From Bacteroidales bacterium (GTDB lineage: Bacteria; Bacteroidota; Bacteroidia; Bacteroidales; ML635J-15): 7,168 nt of DNA. The notes beneath the pieces were generated by a model. The model was not told where the DNA came from, did no database searches, and worked only from the letters and a program-made list of their open reading frames with translations. Below are positions 1 to 5,910 of this stretch, in pieces (the first letter of the stretch is position 1; every line of letters starts with the position of its first letter). The stretch covers positions 1 through 7,168 of the forward strand of contig JAGOEF010000077.1 in the NCBI GenBank assembly GCA_017997855.1. The letters are read 5' to 3'. The translations under genes were made by a program, and so were the position numbers.

Positions 1-1376
1 CTGTATTCGGTGTAAAGGGCGGGGCTGCAGGTGGTGGCTATTCACAGGTAATACCCATGGAAGATATTAACCTGCATTTTACGGGTGATCTGGCAGCGGT
101 CGAAAAAGCACACAACCTGCTGGCAGCACTTATCGATAATCAGTTGCAGAATCGTGGCCGCGATTTTGACCTCGACCCGAGAACCATCGGTTGGAAAAGG
201 GTTATCGACATGAACGACCGATCGCTGCGCGATGTGGTTATCGGTCTGGGGGGAAAGGCCCAGGGAGTACCGCGCGAGACAGGGTTCAATATTACCTCAG
301 CCAGCGAAGTAATGGCCATATTGTGTCTTGCCGAAAACCTGAAAGACCTCAAGCAACGCCTTGGAAATATTTTTATCGGATATACCTACGACAACAAACC
401 CATTTATGCCCGCGATCTGAAGGCCGAAGGCGCTATGGCCGCCCTGCTGAAGGATGCCATGAAGCCCAATCTGGTGCAGACGCTCGAAAATACTCCCGCT
501 ATTATTCATGGCGGTCCGTTTGCTAATATTGCGCAGGGCACCAACTCGCTGGTGGCAACAAAAATGGGACTCAGTCTGAGTGATTTTGTGGTTACCGAGG
601 CCGGTTTTGCCTCTGAACTGGGAGCCGAGAAATTCTTTGACATCAAAGCCCAGTATGGCGGACTGAATCCCAATGCCGTGGTGATAGTAGCCACCGTGCG
701 TGCTTTGAAGTATCATGGCGGAAAAGCATTGACCGATTTGTCACAACCCGACACCGACGCACTGCGCATTGGCATGGCCAACCTGGATAAACATATCGAA
801 AATATGAAGATTTTCAGGTTTAACCCCATTGTTGCCATCAACCGTTTTGCCGGCGACAGCGAGGAGGAACTGCGCCTGATTGAGGAGCATTGCCAAAAAC
901 TGGGTGTCAGGGTTGCTATAAACGAAGCCTGGGAAAAGGGAGGGAAAGGTGCCCTGCAACTGGCTGAGATGGTAGCCGGAGAAGCTGTCAGTTGCCGGGT
1001 TTGTTTTAAGCCATTATACGATTTTTCGTGGTCAATCGAAAAGAAAATCGAAACCATTGCCACCCGACTCTATGGTGCGGGTGCTGTTGAATACTCGATG
1101 AAAGCCCGAACCCAGCTGAAAACGATTGCCGGACTGGGCCTTGATAAACTGCCGGTTTGCATGGCCAAAACCCAGAATTCGCTGTCGGACGACCCGAAGC
1201 TTAAAAACCGGCCTGAGGGTTTTACGGTAAACATCCGCGAAATAGAAATTGCCTCCGGGGCAGGATTTGTAATTCCCATTGCCGGTGAAATCATGCGCAT
1301 GCCCGGTTTGCCTAAAATTCCCTCTGCAGAGCTGATCGACATTGATGATGAGGGAAATATTTCGGGATTGTTCTAA
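1..1376 (+). CDS. fhs: Formate--tetrahydrofolate ligase (10-formyl-THF synthetase), 5'-truncated by window edge
   Basis: Cytoplasmic enzyme that joins formate to tetrahydrofolate using ATP, giving 10-formyl-THF for purine synthesis and one-carbon metabolism. The reading frame is open from base 3 to the TAA at 1374-1376, so the ATG at base 57 is an internal Met and not the start. About 457 residues are visible. The family is usually near 555-560 residues, so roughly 100 are missing, including the N-terminal ATP-binding P-loop. Both family signatures are present: GVKGGAAGGGY (bases 9-41), followed by the conserved PMEDINLHFTGD, and VATVRALKYHGG (bases 687-722). Other family blocks are DVVIGLGG, NTPAIIHGGPFANIAQGTNS and VTEAGFASELGAEKFFDIK. 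No frameshift or missing block is seen in the visible part. The gene converges on fbaA and shares a terminator stem with it. The promoter lies outside the window. Identification is very secure. Confidence 0.97.
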   Translation, partial: VFGVKGGAAGGGYSQVIPMEDINLHFTGDLAAVEKAHNLLAALIDNQLQNRGRDFDLDPRTIGWKRVIDMNDRSLRDVVIGLGGKAQGVPRETGFNITSASEVMAILCLAENLKDLKQRLGNIFIGYTYDNKPIYARDLKAEGAMAALLKDAMKPNLVQTLENTPAIIHGGPFANIAQGTNSLVATKMGLSLSDFVVTEAGFASELGAEKFFDIKAQYGGLNPNAVVIVATVRALKYHGGKALTDLSQPDTDALRIGMANLDKHIENMKIFRFNPIVAINRFAGDSEEELRLIEEHCQKLGVRVAINEAWEKGGKGALQLAEMVAGEAVSCRVCFKPLYDFSWSIEKKIETIATRLYGAGAVEYSMKARTQLKTIAGLGLDKLPVCMAKTQNSLSDDPKLKNRPEGFTVNIREIEIASGAGFVIPIAGEIMRMPGLPKIPSAELIDIDDEGNISGLF

Positions 1377-1412
1377 AACAAAACAGCCGGTTAATCCGGC
1401 TGTTTTGTTTTA
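1374..1412. terminator. Bidirectional intrinsic terminator between fhs and fbaA
   Basis: A perfect 17-bp inverted repeat (1374-1390 paired with 1396-1412) surrounds a 5-nt loop, TTAAT. The core is CAGCCGG/CCGGCTG, and the outer stem is A-rich on the left and T-rich on the right, so the RNA from either strand ends its hairpin in a U-rich run. The outermost three bases of each arm are the TAA stop codons of fhs (plus strand) and fbaA (minus strand). The symmetry and position between convergent genes support shared termination. Confidence 0.9.
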
Positions 1413-2489
1413 GTTACGACCCATGCAGTTGAGGTCTTCAAATGCTTGTTTTACCCTTTCGATGACTGATTTTTCACCTTCGCGCAACCAAACGCGGGGG
1501 TCATATTTTTTCTTGTTGGGTTTATCGGCACCTTCGGGGTTTCCAATCTGGCCTTGCAGGTAGCCTTCGTTTTTCAGATAAAACATACGGATTCCATCCC
1601 AGAAAGCCCATTGGGTATCGGTATCGATATTCATTTTAACCACCCCATAGCTGATGGCCTCCCTGATTTCCTGGAGGCTTGAGCCCGAACCGCCGTGGAA
1701 AACAAAGTCAACAGGATTTGTATCGGTTTTGTAATGTTGCTGAATATAATCCTGCGATTTTTTGAGAATGATCGGTTGGAGGTTTACATTGCCGGGTTTA
1801 TATACACCGTGCACATTCCCAAACGAAGCGGCAATCGTAAAGTTCGGACTGATTTTCATCAGGCGTTCATAGGCATAGGCAACGTCTTCGGGTTGTGTAT
1901 AGAGACGTGAGTTTTCGATACCCGTATTGTCAACGCCATCTTCTTCACCACCGGTAATCCCCAGTTCAATTTCGAGGGTCATGCCCATTTTACTCATCCG
2001 TTCGAGGTATTCGCAGCAGGTGTCGATGTTTTCTTTCAGACTGTCTTCCGAGAGGTCGAGCATGTGCGAACTGAACAAGGGTTTGCCGTATTCTTCGAAA
2101 AACATTTCGCCGGCTTCGAGCAGGCCGTCAATCCAGGGCAAAAGCTTACGGGCAGCATGGTCGGTGTGAAGAATTACCGGAATTTCGTAAAGCTCGGCAA
2201 GATGATGAATGTGTTGCGCTCCGCAGATGGCTCCGGCAATAGCTGCTTCCTCGCCTTCGTTACTCAAACCTTTTCCGGCATAGAAATGTGCGCCACCATT
2301 CGAGAATTGAATGATTACCGGCGAATTTACCAGGCGTGCCGCTTCCATCACTGCGTTAATGGTATCGGTTCCGGTTACGTTAACTGCCGGAAGGGCGTAG
2401 TTGTTTTCGCGTGCATTCCTGAATATTGCCTGAACATCATCTCCGGTAACAACACCCGGGTTTACTAATTCGAGAACTTTTTTTGACAT
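1410..2489 (-). CDS. fbaA: Class II (IIA, FbaA-type) fructose-bisphosphate aldolase
   Basis: Zinc-dependent cytoplasmic aldolase that reversibly splits fructose 1,6-bisphosphate into glyceraldehyde 3-phosphate and dihydroxyacetone phosphate. From the ATG at 2489 the protein has 359 residues, the same length as E. coli FbaA, and it aligns without gaps in the blocks I can recall, with an offset of one residue. Catalytic Asp110 and zinc ligand His111 sit in ILHTDH. Further ligands are Glu175 (EIELG), His227 (FGNVHGVYKPG) and His265 (FHGGSGS). Asn287 and Asp289 lie in MNIDTDTQW, and Arg332 in DPRVWLR. The frame also has an ATG at 2537, but the extra 16 residues (MLLKLCNFDD...) do not resemble the family, and the promoter at 2513-2543 lies inside that extension, so 2489 is the start. 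No Shine-Dalgarno is seen, only an A-rich leader. It is transcribed divergently from higBA. Confidence 0.97.
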   Translation of the reverse strand: MSKKVLELVNPGVVTGDDVQAIFRNARENNYALPAVNVTGTDTINAVMEAARLVNSPVIIQFSNGGAHFYAGKGLSNEGEEAAIAGAICGAQHIHHLAELYEIPVILHTDHAARKLLPWIDGLLEAGEMFFEEYGKPLFSSHMLDLSEDSLKENIDTCCEYLERMSKMGMTLEIELGITGGEEDGVDNTGIENSRLYTQPEDVAYAYERLMKISPNFTIAASFGNVHGVYKPGNVNLQPIILKKSQDYIQQHYKTDTNPVDFVFHGGSGSSLQEIREAISYGVVKMNIDTDTQWAFWDGIRMFYLKNEGYLQGQIGNPEGADKPNKKKYDPRVWLREGEKSVIERVKQAFEDLNCMGRN

Positions 2490-2512
2490 GACTGTTTTAT
2501 TTTGGTTGTCAT

Positions 2513-2543
2513 CAAAATTACACAATTTTAATAGCAAAACAAA
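2513..2543 (-). promoter_or_regulatory. fbaA promoter, Bacteroidota type
   Basis: Read on the minus strand, TTTG (2543-2540) is followed by 19 bases and then TAATTTTG (2520-2513), a full match to the Bacteroidota primary sigma factor pattern TTTG-N19/20-TAnnTTTG. Transcription would begin a few bases past 2513, giving a leader of roughly 20 nt to the ATG at 2489. The start nucleotide is inferred, not seen. Confidence 0.75.
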
Positions 2544-2571
2544 ATCAGGGGATGATTTGCGAGATATTTAG

Positions 2572-2581
2572 CAACATGTTG
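2572..2581. repeat. 10-bp perfect palindrome midway between the divergent promoters
   Basis: CAACATGTTG is a perfect palindrome lying between the -33 elements of the fbaA and higBA promoters. It could be a regulator site for either gene, but a single short palindrome in A/T-rich DNA is weak evidence and no regulator can be named. Confidence 0.25.
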
Positions 2582-2598
2582 ACAAAAACTAAAATATG

Positions 2599-2614
2599 AT
2601 TTATTCAAATAAAT
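2599..2614. repeat. 16-bp inverted repeat upstream of higBA, possible second operator
   Basis: ATTTATT-CA-AATAAAT has 7-bp perfect arms around a 2-base centre, and its last base is the first base of the -33 TTTG of the higBA promoter. It has the same core geometry as the palindrome at 2617-2634, and the two centres are 19 bp apart, close to two helical turns. Because it is almost purely A/T, chance is a real alternative. Confidence 0.3.
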
Positions 2615-2645
2615 TTGTTTCCTTTTAAGGAAACCAGTATCTTTG
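2614..2645 (+). promoter_or_regulatory. higBA promoter, Bacteroidota type
   Basis: TTTG (2614-2617), 20 bases, then TATCTTTG (2638-2645) fit the Bacteroidota TTTG-N19/20-TAnnTTTG pattern. The toxin ATG at 2656 is only 10 bases past the end of the -7 element, so the transcript would have a leader of just a few bases or none. Confidence 0.7.
2617..2634. promoter_or_regulatory. Candidate HigA operator inside the higBA promoter spacer
   Basis: GTTTCCTTTTAAGGAAAC has 8-bp perfect inverted arms around a 2-base TT centre. It occupies most of the spacer between the -33 and -7 elements, where bound protein would block RNA polymerase. HigA-type antitoxins commonly repress their own operon by binding such palindromes as dimers. 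That family knowledge and the position make this the best operator candidate; binding is inferred. Confidence 0.6.
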
Positions 2646-2655
2646 TAAAAATATA

Positions 2656-3015
2656 ATGATGGAAAGAAGATTTAAAGTTGAGTTTTTAGATGAAGCTGTA
2701 GAATTCTTAGATAGTCTTGATGAAAAGGCGAGAGAGAAAGTTATATATAATGTTTATAAGGCCCAATTTGCCCAAGACAAAGATTTGTTTAAGAAACTAA
2801 CTGAAGATATTTGGGAATTCAGGACCATGTTTAATAAAACCCATTACCGCTTGTTTGCATTCTGGGATAGGGTTGAGGAGGTCGAGAAATTAATTATTGC
2901 TACGCATGGAATAATAAAGAAAACAAAGAAGACTCCGCCAAAAGAAATTAAAAAAGCAGTACAAATAAAAGAAGTGTATTTCAAAATAAAATTAGCAAGA
3001 AATGAAAAACAGTAA
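2656..3015 (+). CDS. higB: HigB-type toxin, RelE/ParE superfamily (phage Gp49-like)
   Basis: Small basic protein of 119 residues resembling the Gp49-like HigB family (RelE fold). Characterised members cut mRNA on the ribosome and are held inactive by the antitoxin. The family pattern is visible: KVEFLDEAVEFLDSL near the N-terminus, LTEDIWEFRTMF (residues 48-59), HYRLFAFW (63-70), a buried strand ending in IIATHGI (80-86), and the conserved basic tail block KKTKKTP (88-94) followed by an amphipathic helix. Arg56 and Arg65 are candidate active-site residues by family analogy. Two consecutive ATGs (2656, 2659) could each serve as start. The toxin comes first and overlaps the antitoxin gene, the usual higBA order. 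The DNA is clearly more A/T-rich than its neighbours: 12 of 60 bases at 2941-3000 are G or C, against 33 of 60 at 1081-1140 in fhs, consistent with transfer. The exact RNA target is unknown. Confidence 0.85.
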   Translation: MMERRFKVEFLDEAVEFLDSLDEKAREKVIYNVYKAQFAQDKDLFKKLTEDIWEFRTMFNKTHYRLFAFWDRVEEVEKLIIATHGIIKKTKKTPPKEIKKAVQIKEVYFKIKLARNEKQ

Positions 3016-3328
3016 TATGAAAACAACCTCATTGGATGAGTTGACCGATAGATACATTGGCATAAAAGGAACAAAAAAGCGTGATGCTTTCGATTATGAA
3101 TTAACACTTGAGTTGCTTGGAGAGGCCATTAAGCAAGCGAGGAAAGAAAGAAATCTGACTCAGCAACAACTGGGTGAATTGGTTGGAGTTAAGAAATCCC
3201 AAATTTCTAAGATTGAAAACAGCATGACTGATGCCAGATTTGAAACAATTCTGAAAGTTTTCAGGGCACTTAATGCAAAAATAAATTTCAATATTGAACT
3301 TTTAAATCAAAACATTAATATTGCCTGA
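3002..3328 (+). CDS. higA: HigA-type antitoxin, XRE-family helix-turn-helix protein
   Basis: Protein of 108 residues that should neutralise the upstream toxin and repress the operon. Residues 11-36 (LDELTDRYIGIKGTKKRDAF and following) match the N-terminal segment seen in Bacteroidota HigA-like antitoxins. Residues 40-90 form an XRE (Cro/C1) helix-turn-helix, with the recognition unit TQQQLGELVGVKKSQISKIE at about 53-72 and a conserved ETILKVFRAL helix after it. The C-terminus ends in a short strand-like tail (KINFNIELL). The ATG at 3002 overlaps the toxin by 14 bp. A second in-frame ATG at 3017 lies one base after the toxin TAA, and either could be used. Both layouts imply translational coupling. 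The probable operator lies at 2617-2634. The gene ends 125 bp before the convergent tamL. Confidence 0.87.
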   Translation: MKNSNMKTTSLDELTDRYIGIKGTKKRDAFDYELTLELLGEAIKQARKERNLTQQQLGELVGVKKSQISKIENSMTDARFETILKVFRALNAKINFNIELLNQNINIA

Positions 3329-3453
3329 TGGCTAAAGTAAGTGCTTGTTAATTGGCTGATAATTAAATCAGTAAAATTGTTTTGAATTTTAATGAGAACT
3401 AAGGCTACAGGATGATGCTTTGCTCCAGTGTATAAATTGTCGCCTTTCTTGTC

Positions 3454-5772
3454 CTAGAATGGGTATCCAATCCCAAAGTTGAAAGTAAAATCGCTGAATT
3501 CCAGCGAGCTGAATGTTCCCAGCCATCGTTCACCGATGGGGTAGCCCGGGTCGTAGAGAGGAACTCCAAAGTCGAAACGGATAATGAAAAACGAAAAGTC
3601 GAAACGGGCACCGAGACCTGTCCCCAGGGCAATTTCTTTGTAAAAGTTGTTCCATTTAAACAGTGCACCTTCGCGGTCGTCGTTTTTATCGATAGCCCAA
3701 ATGTTTCCAGCATCAAGAAAAACAGCTCCTTCGAGAAAGGAAGCGATGTCGAAACGGTATTCCATATTGAACATCAATTTCATGTCGGCCATCTGGTTAA
3801 AGGCCGAGGTGCTTGTGTATGAACCGGGTCCCAGGGTACGGACCTGCCATGCCCTGATGTCGTTGGCACCTCCGGTAAAATATTTTTTAATAAAGGGTAA
3901 CCCGTTGCTCCGGCTGTTCCCGTAGGGTAATCCAACACCCAGATATGCGCGGTAAACCAGGCTGTGCTTTTTGTTGAAAACATTGTAATAGCGCAAATCG
4001 AGGTCGGTTTTGGCAAACTGGGCAAACTCGGTTCCAAAAAGTTGGTAGGAACCTTCTACCGGAGTCTGGTTCGAGAGTTCGTAGGCCGCTTCGATGAGGT
4101 TTCCGGCTGTTTCCACATTCAACCAAATGTACCAGAAGTTTCCGGGTTTGTTGATATTCTGATTCGAAAACAGCATATCGTAGCTGATAACCGAAATAAA
4201 CTGGTTTTCGTAGCTATAGCGGATAAAGTAATTCTGAATGTCTTCCATAAACTCCGGGTCGAAATCCCAGATGCGCACCTGATAGAATTCGATGGGGTTT
4301 AGAAAATGGGTTACATAATTATTGCGACCACCTTTCCAGTAATAACCCACCGTTGCATTCGAAATCAGGCGTGTGTAGTCGGGTCGTTTCGAGTAGCTGG
4401 TCGATATCGAGAACTGGGTTTTTGGACCTTTGTTTTTAACAAAGTCATCGTTGCGGTAGAAAGGTATCATCAGTTTTGGAAGGTCGAGTCTGAGTTCTCC
4501 CGATGCTTCGAGGGTATTCAGAAAACGCTGCGAAATACCTTCGACATGCGTGAGCGTTTGCAGCGAAACAGCGGTTTTTACCGAAAAGCTTTCGGCTCCT
4601 CTCAACAGGTTCCGGTTGGTGTAGGTAATAATTGCTCCCGCGCCCAGGTTCCCCGATGAATTGGTGCCTTCGAGTTCTGCACTATACGATTGACGTACAA
4701 GGGGTGTGAGATAGATATATGTATTGAGCACAAACGGGTCATCGGGACTCGGAACCAGATCAATATTAATCAGTTTAAATTGTTTCAGATTCGACAAATG
4801 GCGGTGGGTTTTCTCAATAAACGATAAGTTGTAGGTTTCGCCTTTTTTTACAAACATGGTTTGTATCAGTACGACCGGCTTTATTCTGAGGTGGTGGTTG
4901 AAGTAAAACTGATACCCTTCGATCTCCTCTTTGGTGAGAGAGTTCATGTATTCTTCCTTCTCAAGCAGATACCTTTTCTGATCGAAATCGGCAAACACAA
5001 ACACATCGCCAATAATATATTTTCTGAAATTGGTTTCGGTAATTGAATCTTTACTGTTGAAACTTTGACGTATGGCCATGGTGAGTTCAGCCTGATAAGC
5101 CTGTTGGGTGGTATCAGCGTAAAAGTGTATGTTATTAATCGAAAAACTGAAATACCCGTTGTTCTTCATGATTTTTACAATACGGGCCTGCTCAGCTTCG
5201 ATAACATCCAAATCGAGGGGATCTCCGGTTTTAATTAAACTGTTCACCGAGTCGGCCAATAAAATCTGCCTCACCGAATCGTCAATAACGTCGTAGCGAA
5301 TATTGTTTATCAGGTGAGGTTTACCGGTGGTGATGGTAAAAGTGGTTTTTGCCCTGCGCCGCTTTATTTTCACTGTGTCGGTAACTACTGCATGGTAGTA
5401 GCCTTTATAACTAAGAAAATACTCCATGGTTTGTGCCGTTCGTTTCTGAAGGCTTTCATCGTAAATAACCGGTGGCTCGCCTACCACGTTGGCGATTTTA
5501 TTTTTCCATTTGCGCTCTTTGCCCGCTTTGGCAATGTTATAGGCAAATAAATGGAATCTGAATAAGCTCAGTGTCCGGCGATTGGGTTTCTGCTTCAGCG
5601 TCGATTCGAGATCATCGTAATCGATATCTTTATTATCGCATTTAATTTTTACGTCGGCCAGAAGGTTCTTGTCGGCAGGCACGTGTTTCACCGGACTACA
5701 TGACGACAGTAACACCGCAAGCACAAAAAAAGCTGCGCCAAAAACGGGTATTATCCGGGCAATTTTTCTCAA
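3454..5772 (-). CDS. tamL: TamL: lipidated Omp85/TamA-type outer-membrane biogenesis protein
   Basis: Outer-membrane beta-barrel of the Omp85 (BamA/TamA) superfamily, 772 residues. Residues 1-24 form a lipoprotein signal: basic RKIAR, a hydrophobic stretch, then lipobox LSSC with Cys25 as the lipidated residue. TamA of Proteobacteria lacks this; a lipidated form, TamL, is described in Bacteroidota, where it is thought to work with the inner-membrane protein TamB. Residues 30-355 read as periplasmic POTRA-type repeats. Residues about 360-772 are the barrel, with FTGGANDIRAW (632-642, Arg640) corresponding to the conserved loop-6 motif and a C-terminal strand ending in aromatic Phe772. The first codon is TTG at 5772. 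A stop lies five codons upstream and the first in-frame ATG is only at codon 116, beyond the signal, so TTG is the best start. No tamB lies beside it here. BamA itself is the alternative, but the lipobox argues against it. Confidence 0.9.
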   Translation of the reverse strand: MRKIARIIPVFGAAFFVLAVLLSSCSPVKHVPADKNLLADVKIKCDNKDIDYDDLESTLKQKPNRRTLSLFRFHLFAYNIAKAGKERKWKNKIANVVGEPPVIYDESLQKRTAQTMEYFLSYKGYYHAVVTDTVKIKRRRAKTTFTITTGKPHLINNIRYDVIDDSVRQILLADSVNSLIKTGDPLDLDVIEAEQARIVKIMKNNGYFSFSINNIHFYADTTQQAYQAELTMAIRQSFNSKDSITETNFRKYIIGDVFVFADFDQKRYLLEKEEYMNSLTKEEIEGYQFYFNHHLRIKPVVLIQTMFVKKGETYNLSFIEKTHRHLSNLKQFKLINIDLVPSPDDPFVLNTYIYLTPLVRQSYSAELEGTNSSGNLGAGAIITYTNRNLLRGAESFSVKTAVSLQTLTHVEGISQRFLNTLEASGELRLDLPKLMIPFYRNDDFVKNKGPKTQFSISTSYSKRPDYTRLISNATVGYYWKGGRNNYVTHFLNPIEFYQVRIWDFDPEFMEDIQNYFIRYSYENQFISVISYDMLFSNQNINKPGNFWYIWLNVETAGNLIEAAYELSNQTPVEGSYQLFGTEFAQFAKTDLDLRYYNVFNKKHSLVYRAYLGVGLPYGNSRSNGLPFIKKYFTGGANDIRAWQVRTLGPGSYTSTSAFNQMADMKLMFNMEYRFDIASFLEGAVFLDAGNIWAIDKNDDREGALFKWNNFYKEIALGTGLGARFDFSFFIIRFDFGVPLYDPGYPIGERWLGTFSSLEFSDFTFNFGIGYPF

Positions 5773-5791
5773 ATCGAAAACTTTCTAAGGG

Positions 5792-5799
5792 CAAAGATA
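5792..5799 (-). promoter_or_regulatory. tamL promoter, -7 element
   Basis: On the minus strand TATCTTTG matches the Bacteroidota -7 element TAnnTTTG and is identical to the higBA -7 element. No TTTG is found 19-21 bases upstream, so only half the promoter is convincing. It ends 19 bases before the proposed TTG start at 5772, which gives a plausible short leader and indirectly supports that start. Confidence 0.5.
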
Positions 5800-5856
5800 A
5801 TGAGTTTTTTAGTTTGTATCAGGCTGGTTTTAAAAGGTTGTTAACGATGCATTATT

Positions 5857-5882
5857 AAAAAAAAAGCCCCGTTGCCGGGGCT
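5857..5882 (-). terminator. Intrinsic terminator of amtB
   Basis: Minus-strand RNA forms a 7-bp G/C-rich stem, AGCCCCG paired with CGGGGCT around a 4-nt loop (5865-5882), followed directly by an unbroken run of eight or nine U (5865-5857). It lies 28 bases past the amtB stop and upstream of the tamL promoter, so tamL is transcribed separately. There is no T run on the plus strand, so it works in one direction. Confidence 0.88.
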
Positions 5883-5910
5883 CAACAAAAAATACAAAAA
5901 ACCGATGGTA

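Noticed and set aside
57..59. ATG at 57 as the start of fhs
   Set aside because: The frame stays open to the window edge and the upstream codons encode the family signature GVKGGAAGGGY, so this is an internal methionine.
297..716. Long minus-strand open frame (139 codons) inside fhs
   Set aside because: It lies opposite a highly conserved gene in a G/C-balanced region and its translation resembles no family I know; it is a shadow frame.
2064..2468. Plus-strand open frame (134 codons) opposite fbaA
   Set aside because: It is antisense to a confidently identified aldolase, and the translation shows no domain or sensible start context.
2514..2529. Inverted repeat AAAATT-ACAC-AATTTT over the fbaA -7 element
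   Set aside because: Pure A/T arms in A/T-rich DNA. A similar chance repeat occurs at 3373-3390, and it adds nothing beyond the promoter match.
3328..3351. Seven-codon frame (MAKVSAC) whose ATG overlaps the higA stop
   Set aside because: Too short to support as a gene. The overlapping TGATG is easily coincidental.
3356..3391. Weak hairpins as a terminator for higBA or tamL
   Set aside because: The stems are short or entirely A/T, and no stable G/C core is followed by a T run on either strand.
3964..4659. Consecutive plus-strand open frames opposite tamL
   Set aside because: They follow from the codon pattern of the barrel gene on the other strand; no family resemblance, no promoter.
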